A stretch of DNA of 64,000 nucleotides from Mycolicibacterium tokaiense. GTDB taxonomy: Bacteria > Actinomycetota > Actinomycetes > Mycobacteriales > Mycobacteriaceae. Both the position numbers and the translations under genes were made by a program. The notes below the pieces were generated by a model. It was not told the origin of the DNA. It saw only the letters and a list, made by a program, of their open reading frames with translations, and ran no database searches. Of this stretch, positions 24,958 through 35,138 are shown in pieces (position 1 is the stretch's first letter; each line of letters begins with the position of its first letter). The DNA is taken from NCBI RefSeq assembly GCF_010725885.1, contig NZ_AP022600.1:3286001-3350000 (forward strand). The letters run 5' to 3'.

Positions 24958-25884
24958 ATGCACCTGACGCATATCCTGCGCGCGGACCTGAACCTCATCC
25001 CGGTACTGGCCGCCCTGCTCGATGAGCGGCACGTATCGCGAGCCGCCGCGCGGTTGGGGATGAGTCAGCCGGCCACCAGTCGGGCGCTGCAACGGTTGCG
25101 GTCGCTGCTGGGTGACCCGTTGCTGATCCGCGAGCGCGACGGCTACCGGCTCACGGCGCGGGCGCAGATCCTGCACACCCAGCTCGGGACGGTGCTGCCG
25201 GCGCTGGAAGCGCTGGTGTCACCGGATTCGTTCGAGCCGGCCGATTCCACCACGCCGGTGCAGCTGGTCGGGACCGACTTCGCGGTGCGCCGTTTCGGCC
25301 CGGCCATCTGCCGGCGGCTGGGCGCGGACGCCCCGCAGGCGCCGGTGCGGTTCCACAGCTGGCGCTACGACACGATGGCCGACCAGATCCGCGGCGGCAA
25401 CGTCGATCTCGGCCTGTTCGGCGGGTTCGCGCCCGACGACCTGTCGGTCGGCGAACTGTTGACCGAGCGCTTCGTCTGCGTTGTCGACGTCGACCACCCG
25501 GCGGCGGGTGCGGAGTTCACGCTGCGGGACTACCTGAGGCAACGCCATCTGGTGATCGACGTCGCCGAGGGCCGCCAGCCCGACGTCGACCTTCCGCTGA
25601 GAGCCCTCGGCGCGCAGCGTCATGCCGCGGTGGTGGTGCCCTATCACCTGGCGGTGCCTGCGCTGCTGGCCGGCACCGACCTGGTGGCCACCGTCCCGAT
25701 CACCCTGGCGCAGGGGTGGCCGCAGCTGTACCCGGTGCGGCTGCTCGGTGCTCCGGTGCAGGTGCGTGAGCTGGAGTACCGGATGATCTGGCACCGGGCC
25801 TACGACGACGACCGCCGACACCGCTGGCTGCGTTCGGTGGTCCGGGACGCGGTGGCGCTCAGCGCCCCGACGGCACTACCGTGA
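24958..25884 (+). CDS. LysR-family transcriptional regulator
   Basis: About 308 residues: an N-terminal winged helix-turn-helix (LNLIPVLAALLDERHVSRAAARLGMSQPATSRALQRLR region, residues about 11-45) and a C-terminal effector domain typical of the NodD/PcpR-like branch. I chose the ATG at 24958; in-frame ATGs at 24946 and 24949 lie inside the operator palindrome and are less likely. It is divergent from two SDR genes and probably regulates them. The 3' end overlaps the convergent universal-stress-protein gene by 26 bases. Confidence 0.9.
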   Translation: MHLTHILRADLNLIPVLAALLDERHVSRAAARLGMSQPATSRALQRLRSLLGDPLLIRERDGYRLTARAQILHTQLGTVLPALEALVSPDSFEPADSTTPVQLVGTDFAVRRFGPAICRRLGADAPQAPVRFHSWRYDTMADQIRGGNVDLGLFGGFAPDDLSVGELLTERFVCVVDVDHPAAGAEFTLRDYLRQRHLVIDVAEGRQPDVDLPLRALGAQRHAAVVVPYHLAVPALLAGTDLVATVPITLAQGWPQLYPVRLLGAPVQVRELEYRMIWHRAYDDDRRHRWLRSVVRDAVALSAPTALP

Positions 25885-26701
25885 CGGGACGGTAGGACGT
25901 GTGCAGCAACGACTTCGCCACGCTGCCCAGCACCACCCGGCGCAGCCCGGTGCGCCCGCGCGAGCCGACCACCAAGGCAGCCGCGTTGTGTTCGTCGGCC
26001 ACGGCGCAGAGAGTCTCGGCAGTGGCGGCCGAGCCGCGGCCCCGGCCGGGCGCGGCGTTGATCACCGAGACGCCCGCCGGTGCCGCTGTCGTGGGCTCGG
26101 CGGTGTCGTCCGAGGAGACGGACACCGCCAGTAGCTGCCTGCCGGGGAACAGGTGCTGCGCGGCGGCCACCGCGGTGGCCGCACCCGCCGACTGGTCGAA
26201 GCCCACCACGATGGGGCCGGCGGCCAGCGCCTCGTGCTCGGCGGCCAGCAGCGTCCGCTTGGTCACCACCACCGGCACCGGTGAGTGCAGCACCAGCAGT
26301 TCGGACACGCTGCCGAGCATCGCCTCGGACCCGGTGAGCCCGCGCGAGCCCACCACCACCGCGTCGGGCGTGTGCGTCTCGGCCAGTTGCGCCAGGCCGA
26401 TGCCCTCACCGCCCCAGGCCTGTTTGACCAGCGCCTCGGCGTCCCAGCCGCCGGCCGTGGCCAACGCCACCCCGGAGTCGGTGAGCAGTTCGGCCTCGAA
26501 AGTGCCTTCGCGCTCCACGGCCTCGGTCAGCGCGGTGATGTTCCGCGACGACAGCCGCAGCCGACGGCGCAGGGCGGGGCTGGCGAACGGCGGGGTCAGG
26601 ACGTAGGTGATGCGGGCATGCGCCTTCGGAAACAACCTCGTTCCGACTCGGATCGCAGTGGTGGCAGCCGGTGATCCGTCGTAGCCGACAAGCAGATCCA
26701 T
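25859..26701 (-). CDS. Universal stress protein, tandem-domain
   Basis: A 280-residue protein made of two UspA domains (about residues 1-140 and 150-280). Each ends in a nucleotide-binding loop: GSRGLTGSEAMLGS in the first and GSRGRTGLRRVVLGS in the second; the second has the canonical G-2x-G-9x-G spacing, the first is one residue shorter. Tandem Usp proteins in mycobacteria bind ATP and respond to hypoxia or stasis. The ATG at 26701 (MDLLVGYDGS) is used because family members start at that strand. It is divergent from sppA. Confidence 0.92.
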   Translation of the reverse strand: MDLLVGYDGSPAATTAIRVGTRLFPKAHARITYVLTPPFASPALRRRLRLSSRNITALTEAVEREGTFEAELLTDSGVALATAGGWDAEALVKQAWGGEGIGLAQLAETHTPDAVVVGSRGLTGSEAMLGSVSELLVLHSPVPVVVTKRTLLAAEHEALAAGPIVVGFDQSAGAATAVAAAQHLFPGRQLLAVSVSSDDTAEPTTAAPAGVSVINAAPGRGRGSAATAETLCAVADEHNAAALVVGSRGRTGLRRVVLGSVAKSLLHTSYRPVTVVPSGR

Positions 26702-26756
26702 GAGGTCCCCGTTCGATTCCGTGTACACAGTCGATGTTCAGCTTAGTTTCTCCGCT

Positions 26757-26774
26757 CCGACCGGTCGGTAAGCT
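26757..26774 (+). promoter_or_regulatory. sppA promoter with overlapping palindrome
   Basis: A perfect 12-bp palindrome, CCGACCGGTCGG (26757-26768), abuts a -10-like TAAGCT (26769-26774). The sppA ATG follows after six bases, so the transcript is probably leaderless. A repressor bound to the palindrome, for example of the TetR type, would block this promoter. Confidence 0.5.
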
Positions 26775-26780
26775 CGAAGC

Positions 26781-28565
26781 ATGTTCGCTCTTTCCGGAGT
26801 TCCCGGCCTCGACGATGTGCGTACGCTGGCCCGCAAGGTCGACACCGCGCGCCACCACGGAATCCCGAACGGGTGCATCATCGAGTTGAACCTCGACATC
26901 GTGCCGCCCGAGACCGTCGGCTTCGACCCACTGGTGGTGCTCACCCGGGGCGGGCGCCCGATGACGCTGCGGCAGGCGGTCGCCGCGATCCACCGCGCCG
27001 CAGAGGACCCGCGCGTAGCGGGACTGATTGCGCGCGTTCAAATTCCGGCCGCCGCAGCCGGCCCGGTCCAGGAACTGCGGGCGGCCATCGCCGCGTTCAC
27101 CGCCCACAAGCCGTCACTGGCCTGGGCGGAGACCTATCCGGGGACGCTGGCGTACTACCTGGCGTCGGCGTTCGGTGAGGTCTGGATGCAGCCGTCGGGC
27201 ACGGTGGGCCTGGTCGGCTTCGCCACCAACGCCCTGTTCCTGCGCGACGCCCTGGACAAGGCCGGGATCGAGGCGCAGTTCGTCGCGCGGGGTGAATACA
27301 AGTCTGCGGCAAATCTTTTCACACAGGACAGCTACACCGACGCCCACCGCGAGGCGGACACCCGGCTGCTGCAGAGCCTGCACGAGCAGGTGTGGCAGGC
27401 GGTGGCCCGGTCGCGCGGCATAGACGTTGCCGAGGTCAACGCCCTGGCCGACCGGGCGCCGCTGCTGCGTGACGACGCCGTCTCGGGGCGTCTGGTGGAC
27501 CGGATCGGCTTCCGGGACGAGGCCTACGCGCGGATCGCAGAACTTGTTGGCGCCGAAGGTATCTCACCCGAGACGGGTAGCGCTGACGACGACGGCGCGC
27601 CGCCTCGGCTGTTCCTGTCGCGGTACGCCAAGGCGTCCGCGCAGAACGGGCCCTCGGTGCCGGTGCCGGGGCGCGCCAGGAAGCCCAAGGTGGCGGTGGT
27701 GACACTCGCGGGACCCATCGTCAGCGGCCGCGGCGGTTCGGGATCGCCGTTGGGCAGGTCCAACGCCGGTGCCGACACCATCGCCGCCGCACTGCGTGCG
27801 GCCACCGCCGACGACGACGTCGACGCCATCGTGCTGCGGGTCGAGAGCCCCGGCGGCTCGGTGACCGGGTCCGAGACCATCTGGCGTGAGGTGGTCCGGG
27901 CCGTGGACGCCGGCACCCCGGTGGTGGCCTCCATGGGCGCGGTTGCCGCCTCCGGCGGGTATTACGTGTCCATGGCCGCCAGCGCCATCGTGGCCAACCC
28001 GGGCACCATCACCGGGTCCATCGGCGTGGTGACGGGCAAGCTGGTCGCCCGGGATCTCAAGGACCGCCTCGGCATCGGTTCGGATGCGGTGCGCACCAAC
28101 GCCAACGCCGACGCCTGGTCGGTCAACGCCCCGTTCACCGAGGCCCAGCAGCAGCAGGTCGAGGCCGAAGCCGACCTGTTCTACAACGACTTCCTGGCCC
28201 GGGTGGCCGCCGGCCGCAACCTCAGTGTCGAGGCGGTGGACGCCGTGGCCCGGGGCCGGATCTGGACCGGGGCCGACGCGCTGGCGCACGGGCTGGTCGA
28301 CGAGCTCGGTGGGCTGCGCACCGCGATCGAGCGGGCGAAGGTGCTGGCCGGCTTCGACGCCGACGCCGAGGTGAACCTGGCCGCCTACCCCGGATCATCG
28401 GTGCTGGAGGTGCTGCGACCCAAGCAGTCCTCCCAGCCCGCTGCGGCCTCGTTGCCGGAAGCGGTCGGCTCACTGCTGGTCCAGTCGGTGGCGGGTGTGC
28501 TGAGCCAGGCCGAGCGCACCCTCAGCGGCGCCAGCGTGCTGTGGCTGGGGGACACCCGGCTCTAG
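26781..28565 (+). CDS. sppA: Signal peptide peptidase SppA, 67-kDa type (protease IV)
   Basis: A 594-residue protein with two tandem SppA/ClpP-fold halves, like E. coli SppA. The catalytic dyad can be placed as Lys174 (RGEYKSA) in the first half and Ser391 (AASGGYYVSMAA) in the second. It should degrade cleaved signal peptides at the membrane, although no clear N-terminal transmembrane helix is visible, so attachment may be peripheral. The position between rplO and the methyltransferase genes matches M. tuberculosis Rv0724. The start probably coincides with the transcript start. Confidence 0.93.
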   Translation: MFALSGVPGLDDVRTLARKVDTARHHGIPNGCIIELNLDIVPPETVGFDPLVVLTRGGRPMTLRQAVAAIHRAAEDPRVAGLIARVQIPAAAAGPVQELRAAIAAFTAHKPSLAWAETYPGTLAYYLASAFGEVWMQPSGTVGLVGFATNALFLRDALDKAGIEAQFVARGEYKSAANLFTQDSYTDAHREADTRLLQSLHEQVWQAVARSRGIDVAEVNALADRAPLLRDDAVSGRLVDRIGFRDEAYARIAELVGAEGISPETGSADDDGAPPRLFLSRYAKASAQNGPSVPVPGRARKPKVAVVTLAGPIVSGRGGSGSPLGRSNAGADTIAAALRAATADDDVDAIVLRVESPGGSVTGSETIWREVVRAVDAGTPVVASMGAVAASGGYYVSMAASAIVANPGTITGSIGVVTGKLVARDLKDRLGIGSDAVRTNANADAWSVNAPFTEAQQQQVEAEADLFYNDFLARVAAGRNLSVEAVDAVARGRIWTGADALAHGLVDELGGLRTAIERAKVLAGFDADAEVNLAAYPGSSVLEVLRPKQSSQPAAASLPEAVGSLLVQSVAGVLSQAERTLSGASVLWLGDTRL

Positions 28566-29473
28566 GCCGGGCGGACCGCGCTGACGTACACGATGTCACC
28601 CAGCGGGTCGTTCTCGTCGAGTGTCGGCGGGCGAAGGCCGTTGCGGCGGAACAACTCCGAGTTGGGCACGGTGTCCACCTGCCAGCCGCGATCGCCCAGG
28701 TAGTCCGCTGCGCTGTGCCGATGACCGCGGTACACCAGCGCGGCCATGTCCAGGTCCAGCCCCTGATCGGCGAATGCCGCCGAGGCGGCCGAGACCCGGT
28801 CGGTGTCGAGGTCGACGATGCCGGGTGCGAACTCGGTGGCGACCATGCTGGCGGGGGCGCTGAGGTCGATGATCGTGTCGAACAACCGGTCCTGAGCCTC
28901 CGGCGGCAGATAGATCAGCAGCCCCTCGGCGCACCAGGCGGTCGGTTGCGCGGCGTCCCAGCCGGCGGCGCGCAGCGCGGCAGGCCAGTCCTGGCGCAGG
29001 TCGACGCCGATGGCGCGCCGCTGCGCCGTCGGCTGCGCACCGAGCTGGGACAACGTGTCGGTCTTGAAGTCGATCACCTGCGGCTGGTCCAACTCGTAGA
29101 CCGTGGTGCCGCCGAGCCAGGGCAGCCGGTAGGCGCGGGAGTCCAGCCCGGCGGCCAGGATCACCGCCTGCCGGATCCCGGCGTCGCCGGCGGAACGGAA
29201 GTAGTCGTCGAAGAACTTGGTACGCAAGGCCATTGCGTCGATCATCTGCTCGGCGCGTTCCGGGGTGAAGTCGGGGAACTGCGTGAGGTCCATCTGTCCG
29301 TCGACCATCCTGGTGGAGAAGTCGATCCCGACCGCACGCACCAGGGGAGCGGCCCACGGGTCATCGATGAACCGGCCGGCCTGGGTGGCCAGCGCCCGCG
29401 CGGCCGCCACCATGGTCGCGGTGGTGCCCACGCTGGACGCGGGATCCCAGGAGTCGTCTTCGGTACGTGCCAT
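28562..29473 (-). CDS. SAM-dependent methyltransferase (TIGR00027 family), copy 1
   Basis: A 303-residue member of the mycobacterial putative SAM methyltransferase family (TIGR00027, Rv0725c/Rv0731c type). It has the family opening [35 protein letters not shown], and the SAM-binding region [16 protein letters not shown] near residues 103-118. [18 protein letters not shown] follows later. It is last of four tandem copies on the minus strand. The 3' end overlaps the sppA stop by four bases in convergent orientation. Substrates of this family are unknown. Confidence 0.9.
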   Translation of the reverse strand: MARTEDDSWDPASSVGTTATMVAAARALATQAGRFIDDPWAAPLVRAVGIDFSTRMVDGQMDLTQFPDFTPERAEQMIDAMALRTKFFDDYFRSAGDAGIRQAVILAAGLDSRAYRLPWLGGTTVYELDQPQVIDFKTDTLSQLGAQPTAQRRAIGVDLRQDWPAALRAAGWDAAQPTAWCAEGLLIYLPPEAQDRLFDTIIDLSAPASMVATEFAPGIVDLDTDRVSAASAAFADQGLDLDMAALVYRGHRHSAADYLGDRGWQVDTVPNSELFRRNGLRPPTLDENDPLGDIVYVSAVRPA

Positions 29474-29477
29474 GCGC

Positions 29478-30371
29478 CTACTCTAGGGCAGCGGTCAGAT
29501 ATCCCGAGTCGCCGCCGAGGAACGCCGAGAGATCATCGGTCGGCAACTCAAAACCGTTGGCGGCGAACGCGTCCGCAGCCCGCAACGTCCGCGTCTGCCA
29601 GCCCAGCCCCTGCAGGTAGGCGCCCGCGGAGTTGCGCTGCCCCTGGTAGAACAGCTCGGAGAGCCGGATGTCGGAGCCGGCCTGCTGTGAGCGTTGATCG
29701 ATCTTCTGCGCCCAGTCCGCCGGCAGCGCATCCATGTCCATGTGTTCGGTGGCCAGTCGGCTGCCCGGGGCCGAGAGCGCGGTGATGTGGTCGAACAGCG
29801 TGTCCTGGGCATCTGGCGGCAGGTAGATCAGCAGGCCTTCGGCGATCCACGCCGTCGGCCGCGACGGATCAAAACCGGCCTGCCTCAGCGCCGTGGGCCA
29901 GTCGTCGCGCAGGTCGATCCCGACGGTACGACGGTCCGCCGACGGGGTGGCGCCCAACGCGGCCAAGGTGCGCGTCTTGAAGTCGATGACCTCCGGCTGG
30001 TCCACCTCGAAGACCGTGGTCCCGGCCGGCCACGTCAGGCGGTAGGCCCTGGTGTCCAACCCGGATGCCAAGATCACCGCCTGGGTCAGGCCCGAGTCGA
30101 TGAGGAAGTCGTCGAAGAACCGGGTGCGCACCACCATCTGCTCGATCATGGTCTGGCGGCTCATCAGCGGGTCGTCCTCGGTCAAGACGCCGCCGTCGAT
30201 CATCGCGATGAACTGCTCCACCCCGACGGCCCGCACCAGCGGGTCAGCCCAGGGATCCTCGAGCAGAGCGTCGGGACCCTGTGAGGCCATCGCCCGGCCG
30301 GCGGCCACCGCGGTGGCGGTGGCGCCCACGCTGGAGGCCAGATCCCAGGTGTCGGAGTCGGTTCGTGTCAT
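29478..30371 (-). CDS. SAM-dependent methyltransferase (TIGR00027 family), copy 2
   Basis: A 297-residue paralogue with [24 protein letters not shown] at the start, [23 protein letters not shown] as SAM site and the same [18 protein letters not shown] segment. The ATG at 30371 is chosen because all four copies align from this point; an upstream in-frame start would add 42 unrelated residues. It lies two bases after copy 3. It has [18 protein letters not shown] where the others have a DFFTK-like segment, so it is the most divergent of the set. Confidence 0.9.
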   Translation of the reverse strand: MTRTDSDTWDLASSVGATATAVAAGRAMASQGPDALLEDPWADPLVRAVGVEQFIAMIDGGVLTEDDPLMSRQTMIEQMVVRTRFFDDFLIDSGLTQAVILASGLDTRAYRLTWPAGTTVFEVDQPEVIDFKTRTLAALGATPSADRRTVGIDLRDDWPTALRQAGFDPSRPTAWIAEGLLIYLPPDAQDTLFDHITALSAPGSRLATEHMDMDALPADWAQKIDQRSQQAGSDIRLSELFYQGQRNSAGAYLQGLGWQTRTLRAADAFAANGFELPTDDLSAFLGGDSGYLTAALE

Positions 30372-30373
30372 GG

Positions 30374-31282
30374 TCAATCCTTCCTGGTGGCGATCACGGA
30401 CAGTGAGTTGCGCAGCGGGGCCAAGGTGTCGGAGGTGGGAAAGGCCCGCCCGTACGAGGCGAACACCTCGGGGCGTGACCGCGCGGTGACGTCCCACCCG
30501 CGGGTGCTGAGGTAGTCGACGACGGAGTTGCGCTCACCGCCGTAGGACAGGTCGGCGAAGTCGAGGTCGAAACCCTGCGATCCCCACTGCTCCCGGATCG
30601 CTGCCGCCCGTTGCCCGATGGCCGCGCCGGCATCGGGGTGGTACTCGGTGGCCAGCCGGCTGCCCGGGGCCGAGAGTGCGGTGAGGTGATCAAACAGCCG
30701 GTCCTGCGCCTGTGGCGGCAGATAGATCAGTAGTCCCTCGGCGCTCCACGCGGTGGGCAGGGAGTCGTCGAACCCGGCGGCGCGCAGCGCGGCGGGCCAG
30801 TCGTCGCGCAGGTCCACCGCCACCGTCCGGCGGTCCACCGTGGGTTCGGCACCCAACCCGGCCAGGGTCGTGGACTTGAAATCGATCACCTGGGGCTGGT
30901 CGATCTCGTAGACCACGGCGCCCGCGGGCCAGGCCAGGCGGTACGCCCGCGAATCGAGACCGGAGGCCAGGATGACGGCCTGCGGCAGGTCGGCGGAGAC
31001 GAAGAAGTCGTCGAAGAACCGGGTGCGCACCGCCATGACGGTGGTCATGGCGGTCGCCGCCTCGGCGGCCTCCTCCGGAACCTCGAGGGCGCGATCGACC
31101 ATCTTGGTGAAGAAGTCCACCCCGACGGCGCGCACCAGCGGTGCGGCGTAGGGGTCGTCGATCAGCGGATCGGGTTCGGTGCTGGCCAGCGCGCGGGCGG
31201 CGGCCACCATGGTGGCCGTCGCGCCGACGCTGGAGGCCAGATCCCAGGAGTCGGTGTCCGTGCGCCCGGCCGGAGTGCTCAT
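30374..31282 (-). CDS. SAM-dependent methyltransferase (TIGR00027 family), copy 3
   Basis: A 302-residue paralogue with [45 protein letters not shown] and the SAM region [18 protein letters not shown]. Its start overlaps the stop of copy 4 by four bases, so the two are coupled. The C-terminal quarter differs most from its neighbours, which suggests separate substrate preferences. Confidence 0.9.
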   Translation of the reverse strand: MSTPAGRTDTDSWDLASSVGATATMVAAARALASTEPDPLIDDPYAAPLVRAVGVDFFTKMVDRALEVPEEAAEAATAMTTVMAVRTRFFDDFFVSADLPQAVILASGLDSRAYRLAWPAGAVVYEIDQPQVIDFKSTTLAGLGAEPTVDRRTVAVDLRDDWPAALRAAGFDDSLPTAWSAEGLLIYLPPQAQDRLFDHLTALSAPGSRLATEYHPDAGAAIGQRAAAIREQWGSQGFDLDFADLSYGGERNSVVDYLSTRGWDVTARSRPEVFASYGRAFPTSDTLAPLRNSLSVIATRKD

Positions 31283-32199
31283 CGTTGTGCGGTGATGTAC
31301 ACGACGTCGCCGAAGCCGACCTCGTCGTCCTCCACCGGGGTCAGGCCGGCCGCGCGGATCAGTTCCTCGGCCTTGCGCGCCTCGACCTGCCAGCCGTGCT
31401 CACGCAGGTAGCCGGCGGCCTCGGCACGCTCGCCCAGGAAGGTCAGCTCGGAGAAGTCGAGATCAAAGCCGTGGTCCTGCCACCGCGAGGTCACCGACTG
31501 CATCCGTTCGCGGGCGGCCTCCTGATCCGCGGCGCTGATGACCGGCACGCCCTCGACGGCCAGCCGGCTGCCCGCCGGGCTCAGCTCGGCGATCTGGTCC
31601 AGCAGACGGTCCTGGGCCTCTGGCGGCAGGTAGCCCAGTAGTCCTTCGGCGATCCAGGCGATGGGGGCCGAGGTGTCCAGCCCCGCCTCGCGCAGGGCCG
31701 TCGGCCAGTCGTCGCGCAGGTCGATCGCGACCGTCTTGTGCTCGGCGGTCGGCGTGGCACCCAGATCGGCCAGCGCCTGGGTCTTGAACGCGATCACCTC
31801 GGGCTGGTCGATCTCGAAGACGGTGGTGCCGGCCGGCCACTGCAGGCGGTAGGCGCGGGCGTCCAGGCCGGCGGCCAGGATCACGGCCTGGCGGATGCCG
31901 GCGTCGGTGGCGGCGCGGAAGAAGTCGTCGAAGAAGCGGGTGCGGGCGGCCATGCCGTCGGCAAAGCGCTGGACGCTCACCGGGGCGGAGCCGGAATCCA
32001 GGTCCGCTGCAGTCAGCTCGCCGGTGGCGAGTTTGGTGAAGAAGTCGACTCCGACCGCGCGCACCAGTGGTTCGGCGAACGGGTCGTTGATCACGGCGTC
32101 GGGGGAGTTGGTGGCCATGGCGCGCGCGGCGGCCACCATGGTGGCGGTGGCGCCGACGCTCGAGGCGAGGTCCCAGGTGTCGTTGTCGGTGCGCGGCAT
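31279..32199 (-). CDS. SAM-dependent methyltransferase (TIGR00027 family), copy 4
   Basis: A 306-residue paralogue and the first gene of the four-gene methyltransferase operon. It has [45 protein letters not shown] and [17 protein letters not shown]. It ends in a distinct [17 protein letters not shown], similar to the FLGDIVYVSAVR end of copy 1. It is divergent from secY across 264 bp. Confidence 0.9.
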   Translation of the reverse strand: MPRTDNDTWDLASSVGATATMVAAARAMATNSPDAVINDPFAEPLVRAVGVDFFTKLATGELTAADLDSGSAPVSVQRFADGMAARTRFFDDFFRAATDAGIRQAVILAAGLDARAYRLQWPAGTTVFEIDQPEVIAFKTQALADLGATPTAEHKTVAIDLRDDWPTALREAGLDTSAPIAWIAEGLLGYLPPEAQDRLLDQIAELSPAGSRLAVEGVPVISAADQEAARERMQSVTSRWQDHGFDLDFSELTFLGERAEAAGYLREHGWQVEARKAEELIRAAGLTPVEDDEVGFGDVVYITAQR

Positions 32200-32463
32200 G
32201 AGCGTGAGTTCCTTCCCGAAGGTTAGTTAGCTGAGCTATAGACCACCCTACGCCGGGAAGGCTGGTAACCGACTGAGAGCAGTAGATGCGGTCGATGAGG
32301 GGCCCGGCTGTTACTCTCGTACACTGATTTGACGCGCGAGGCCGCTGGCTGTGGTTACCCCTCTGGCCTGCCGGTACTCGCAGCAAGACCCAGGATTTAC
32401 CCGTCGCTGGCCCGGCCAGCCCCATCGGCACGTCGCGATAGAGCTGGCTGCCCAGGAGGAAGA
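32200..32463. promoter_or_regulatory. Divergent promoter region, methyltransferases / secY
   Basis: This 264-bp region should drive the leftward methyltransferase operon and the rightward secY operon. The best secY -10 candidate is TACACT (32320-32325); no matching -35 is visible. A strong ribosome site AGGAGGA (32454-32460) precedes the secY GTG. I see no small gene here. Confidence 0.5.
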
Positions 32464-33792
32464 GTGCTCTCGGCTTTCATCTCAGCGCTGCGGACAGCCG
32501 ATCTCAGGAAAAAGATCCTGTTCACGCTGGCGATGGTCATCCTGTACCGGGTCGGCGCCTCGCTGCCGTCCCCCGGGGTGAACTACGGCAACGTGCAGCA
32601 GTGCATCGAACAGGTCAGTGGCGGCGACTCCGGCCAGATCTATTCGCTGATCAACCTTTTCTCCGGCGGAGCGCTGTTGCAGCTGTCGGTGTTCGCGGTC
32701 GGCGTAATGCCGTACATCACCGCGAGCATCATCGTGCAGCTGCTCACCGTGGTGATTCCGCGCTTCGAACAGCTGCGCAAGGAAGGACAGTCCGGTCAGG
32801 CCAAGATGACGCAGTACACGCGTTATCTCGCGGTCGCGCTGGCTGTCCTGCAGGCCACGTCGATCGTGGCGCTGGCCGCCAACGGCGGCCTGCTGCAGGG
32901 TTGCTCGCTGGACATCATCGACGACCAGAGCATCTTCGTGCTGGTGGTCATCGTCATCGTCATGACCGCGGGTGCCTCGCTGGTGATGTGGATGGGCGAG
33001 CTGGTCACCGAGCGCGGCATCGGCAACGGTATGTCGCTGCTGATCTTCGCCGGCATCGCCGCCGCCATCCCCGGTGAAGGCAAGAACATCCTGGACAGCC
33101 GCGGCAACATGGTCTTCGCGCTCGTCTGCCTCGCAGCCTTGATCATCATCATCGGTGTGGTCTTCGTGGAGCAGGGCCAGCGCCGCATCCCGGTGCAGTA
33201 CGCCAAGCGCATGGTCGGCCGCAAGATGTACGGCGGCACGTCGACCTACCTGCCGCTGAAGGTCAACCAGGCCGGCGTCATCCCCGTCATCTTCGCGTCC
33301 TCGCTGATCTACATCCCGCAGCTGATCACCCAGCTGATCCAGAGCGGCAGCAGCAACCCCGGCCAGGGCTGGTGGGAGAAGTTCGTCGCGGACTACCTGT
33401 CCAACCCGTCGGACCCGATCTACATCGCGCTGTACTTCGGTCTGATCGTGTTCTTCACCTACTTCTATGTGTCGATCACGTTCAACCCCGACGAGCGCGC
33501 CGACGAGATGAAGAAGTTCGGTGGTTTCATCCCCGGCATCCGCCCCGGTAAGCCGACCGCCGACTACCTGCGCTACGTCCTGAGCCGGATCACGCTGCCC
33601 GGCTCGATCTACCTCGGCATCATCGCCGTGCTGCCCAACGTCTTCCTCGACATCGGCAACAGCGGCGGTGGCGTGCAGAACCTGCCGTTCGGTGGCACCG
33701 CGGTGCTGATCATGATCGGCGTGGGTCTGGACACCGTGAAGCAGATTGAGAGCCAGCTCATGCAGCGCAACTACGAAGGGTTCCTCAAATGA
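32464..33792 (+). CDS. secY: Protein translocase channel subunit SecY
   Basis: A 442-residue SecY with ten transmembrane helices, the pore of the Sec translocon. It starts at a GTG four bases after AGGAGGA ([20 protein letters not shown]). The conserved [24 protein letters not shown] and the plug/loop regions are present. It ends with the usual [12 protein letters not shown]. Its stop overlaps the adk start by four bases, forming the secY-adk-map unit. Confidence 0.97.
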   Translation: MLSAFISALRTADLRKKILFTLAMVILYRVGASLPSPGVNYGNVQQCIEQVSGGDSGQIYSLINLFSGGALLQLSVFAVGVMPYITASIIVQLLTVVIPRFEQLRKEGQSGQAKMTQYTRYLAVALAVLQATSIVALAANGGLLQGCSLDIIDDQSIFVLVVIVIVMTAGASLVMWMGELVTERGIGNGMSLLIFAGIAAAIPGEGKNILDSRGNMVFALVCLAALIIIIGVVFVEQGQRRIPVQYAKRMVGRKMYGGTSTYLPLKVNQAGVIPVIFASSLIYIPQLITQLIQSGSSNPGQGWWEKFVADYLSNPSDPIYIALYFGLIVFFTYFYVSITFNPDERADEMKKFGGFIPGIRPGKPTADYLRYVLSRITLPGSIYLGIIAVLPNVFLDIGNSGGGVQNLPFGGTAVLIMIGVGLDTVKQIESQLMQRNYEGFLK

Positions 33793-34334
33793 GAATCGTT
33801 CTCCTCGGGCCCCCCGGTGCAGGCAAGGGCACGCAGGCCGTGAAGCTGGCCGAGAAGCTCGGCGTCCCGCAGATCTCCACCGGCGACCTGTTCCGCCACA
33901 ACATCAGCGCCGGCACCGAGCTGGGGATCGAAGCCAAGAAGTACCTCGACGCCGGCGACCTGGTGCCCGCAACGCTGACCAATGCGCTGGTCGACAGTCG
34001 TCTCGACGACGAGGACGCCGCCGCCGGGTTCATCCTGGACGGCTTCCCGCGGTCGGTGGAGCAGGCTGCGGCGCTCGAGGAGATGCTGCGCAAGCGCGGC
34101 CTGAAGCTCGACGCCGTGGTGGAGTTCCGGGTCCCGGAGGACGAACTGGTGCAGCGCCTGAAGGGACGCGGCCGCGCCGACGACACCGAGGACGTCATCC
34201 GCAACCGTTTCAAGGTGTATCGGGACGAGACCGCTCCGCTGCTGGACCACTACAGCGCCGAACTGAAGACCGTGGACGCCGTCGGATCGCTCGACGAGGT
34301 GTTCGCCCGGGCGCTGCAGGCGCTCGGCAAGTAA
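33789..34334 (+). CDS. adk: Adenylate kinase
   Basis: A 181-residue adenylate kinase that interconverts ATP + AMP and 2 ADP. It has the P-loop [10 protein letters not shown] (residues 7-16), ISTGDLFR, the AMP-binding GFPRSVEQA and the short-type lid [16 protein letters not shown]. The lid lacks the zinc-binding insert, as in other mycobacteria. It overlaps secY by four bases and map by one. Confidence 0.98.
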   Translation: MRIVLLGPPGAGKGTQAVKLAEKLGVPQISTGDLFRHNISAGTELGIEAKKYLDAGDLVPATLTNALVDSRLDDEDAAAGFILDGFPRSVEQAAALEEMLRKRGLKLDAVVEFRVPEDELVQRLKGRGRADDTEDVIRNRFKVYRDETAPLLDHYSAELKTVDAVGSLDEVFARALQALGK

Positions 34335-35131
34335 TGGTCTCGATCCCCGGGCTGCGCGGCCGCAAGGTCGTGCCGCAACGGAGCCCCGGTGAACTCGACG
34401 CCATGGCCGTCGCGGGTGCCCTGGTGGCCAGAGCGCTGCGCGCGGTGCAACAAGCCGCGGTTCCCGGCGCGTCCACCCTGGACCTCGACCGGGTGGCCGA
34501 GTCCGTCATCCGTGACGGCGGCGGCATCCCGTCGTTCCTCGGCTATCACGGCTACCCGGCCAGCATCTGCTCCTCGGTCAACGACCGCGTGGTCCACGGC
34601 ATCCCGTCGACGTCCGACGTGCTGGCCTCCGGCGACCTGGTGTCCATCGATTGCGGCGCCATCGTCGACGGGTGGCACGGCGATTCCGCCGTCACCTTCG
34701 GCGTGGGCCCGCTGATCCCGGCGGATGAGTTCCTCTCCGCGGCCACCCGGGAGTCCATGGAGGCCGGCATCGCCGCCATGGTGCCCGGCAACAAGCTCGG
34801 CGACGTCTCGCACGCCATCGAGAGCGGTACGAGGGCCGCCGAGCGCAAGTACGACCGGAAGTTCGGCATCGTCGCCGGGTACGGCGGCCACGGCATCGGA
34901 CGCCAGATGCACATGGATCCGTTCCTGCCCAACGAAGGCCCGCCCGGGCGCGGTCCGCTGCTGGCCCCGGGCTCGGTGCTGGCCATCGAACCGATGCTGA
35001 CTCTCGGAACCACGGCCACCCGCACCCTCGACGACGACTGGACCGTGGTCACCACCGACGGCTCCCGGGCCGCGCACTGGGAGCACACCGTCGCTGTCAC
35101 CGACGACGGACCCCGCATCCTGACTCTCTGA
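34334..35131 (+). CDS. map: Methionine aminopeptidase, type I
   Basis: A 265-residue type Ia methionine aminopeptidase that removes the initiator methionine. The metal ligands are recognisable in [17 protein letters not shown] (two Asp), [12 protein letters not shown] (His), AIEPMLTLG (Glu) and WEHTVAVT (Glu). It lacks the N-terminal SH3-binding extension of MapB-type enzymes. Its ATG overlaps the adk stop by one base (TAATG). In the ancestral order infA would follow; here it is 20 kb away. Confidence 0.95.
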   Translation: MVSIPGLRGRKVVPQRSPGELDAMAVAGALVARALRAVQQAAVPGASTLDLDRVAESVIRDGGGIPSFLGYHGYPASICSSVNDRVVHGIPSTSDVLASGDLVSIDCGAIVDGWHGDSAVTFGVGPLIPADEFLSAATRESMEAGIAAMVPGNKLGDVSHAIESGTRAAERKYDRKFGIVAGYGGHGIGRQMHMDPFLPNEGPPGRGPLLAPGSVLAIEPMLTLGTTATRTLDDDWTVVTTDGSRAAHWEHTVAVTDDGPRILTL

Positions 35132-35138
35132 GTCCCCG

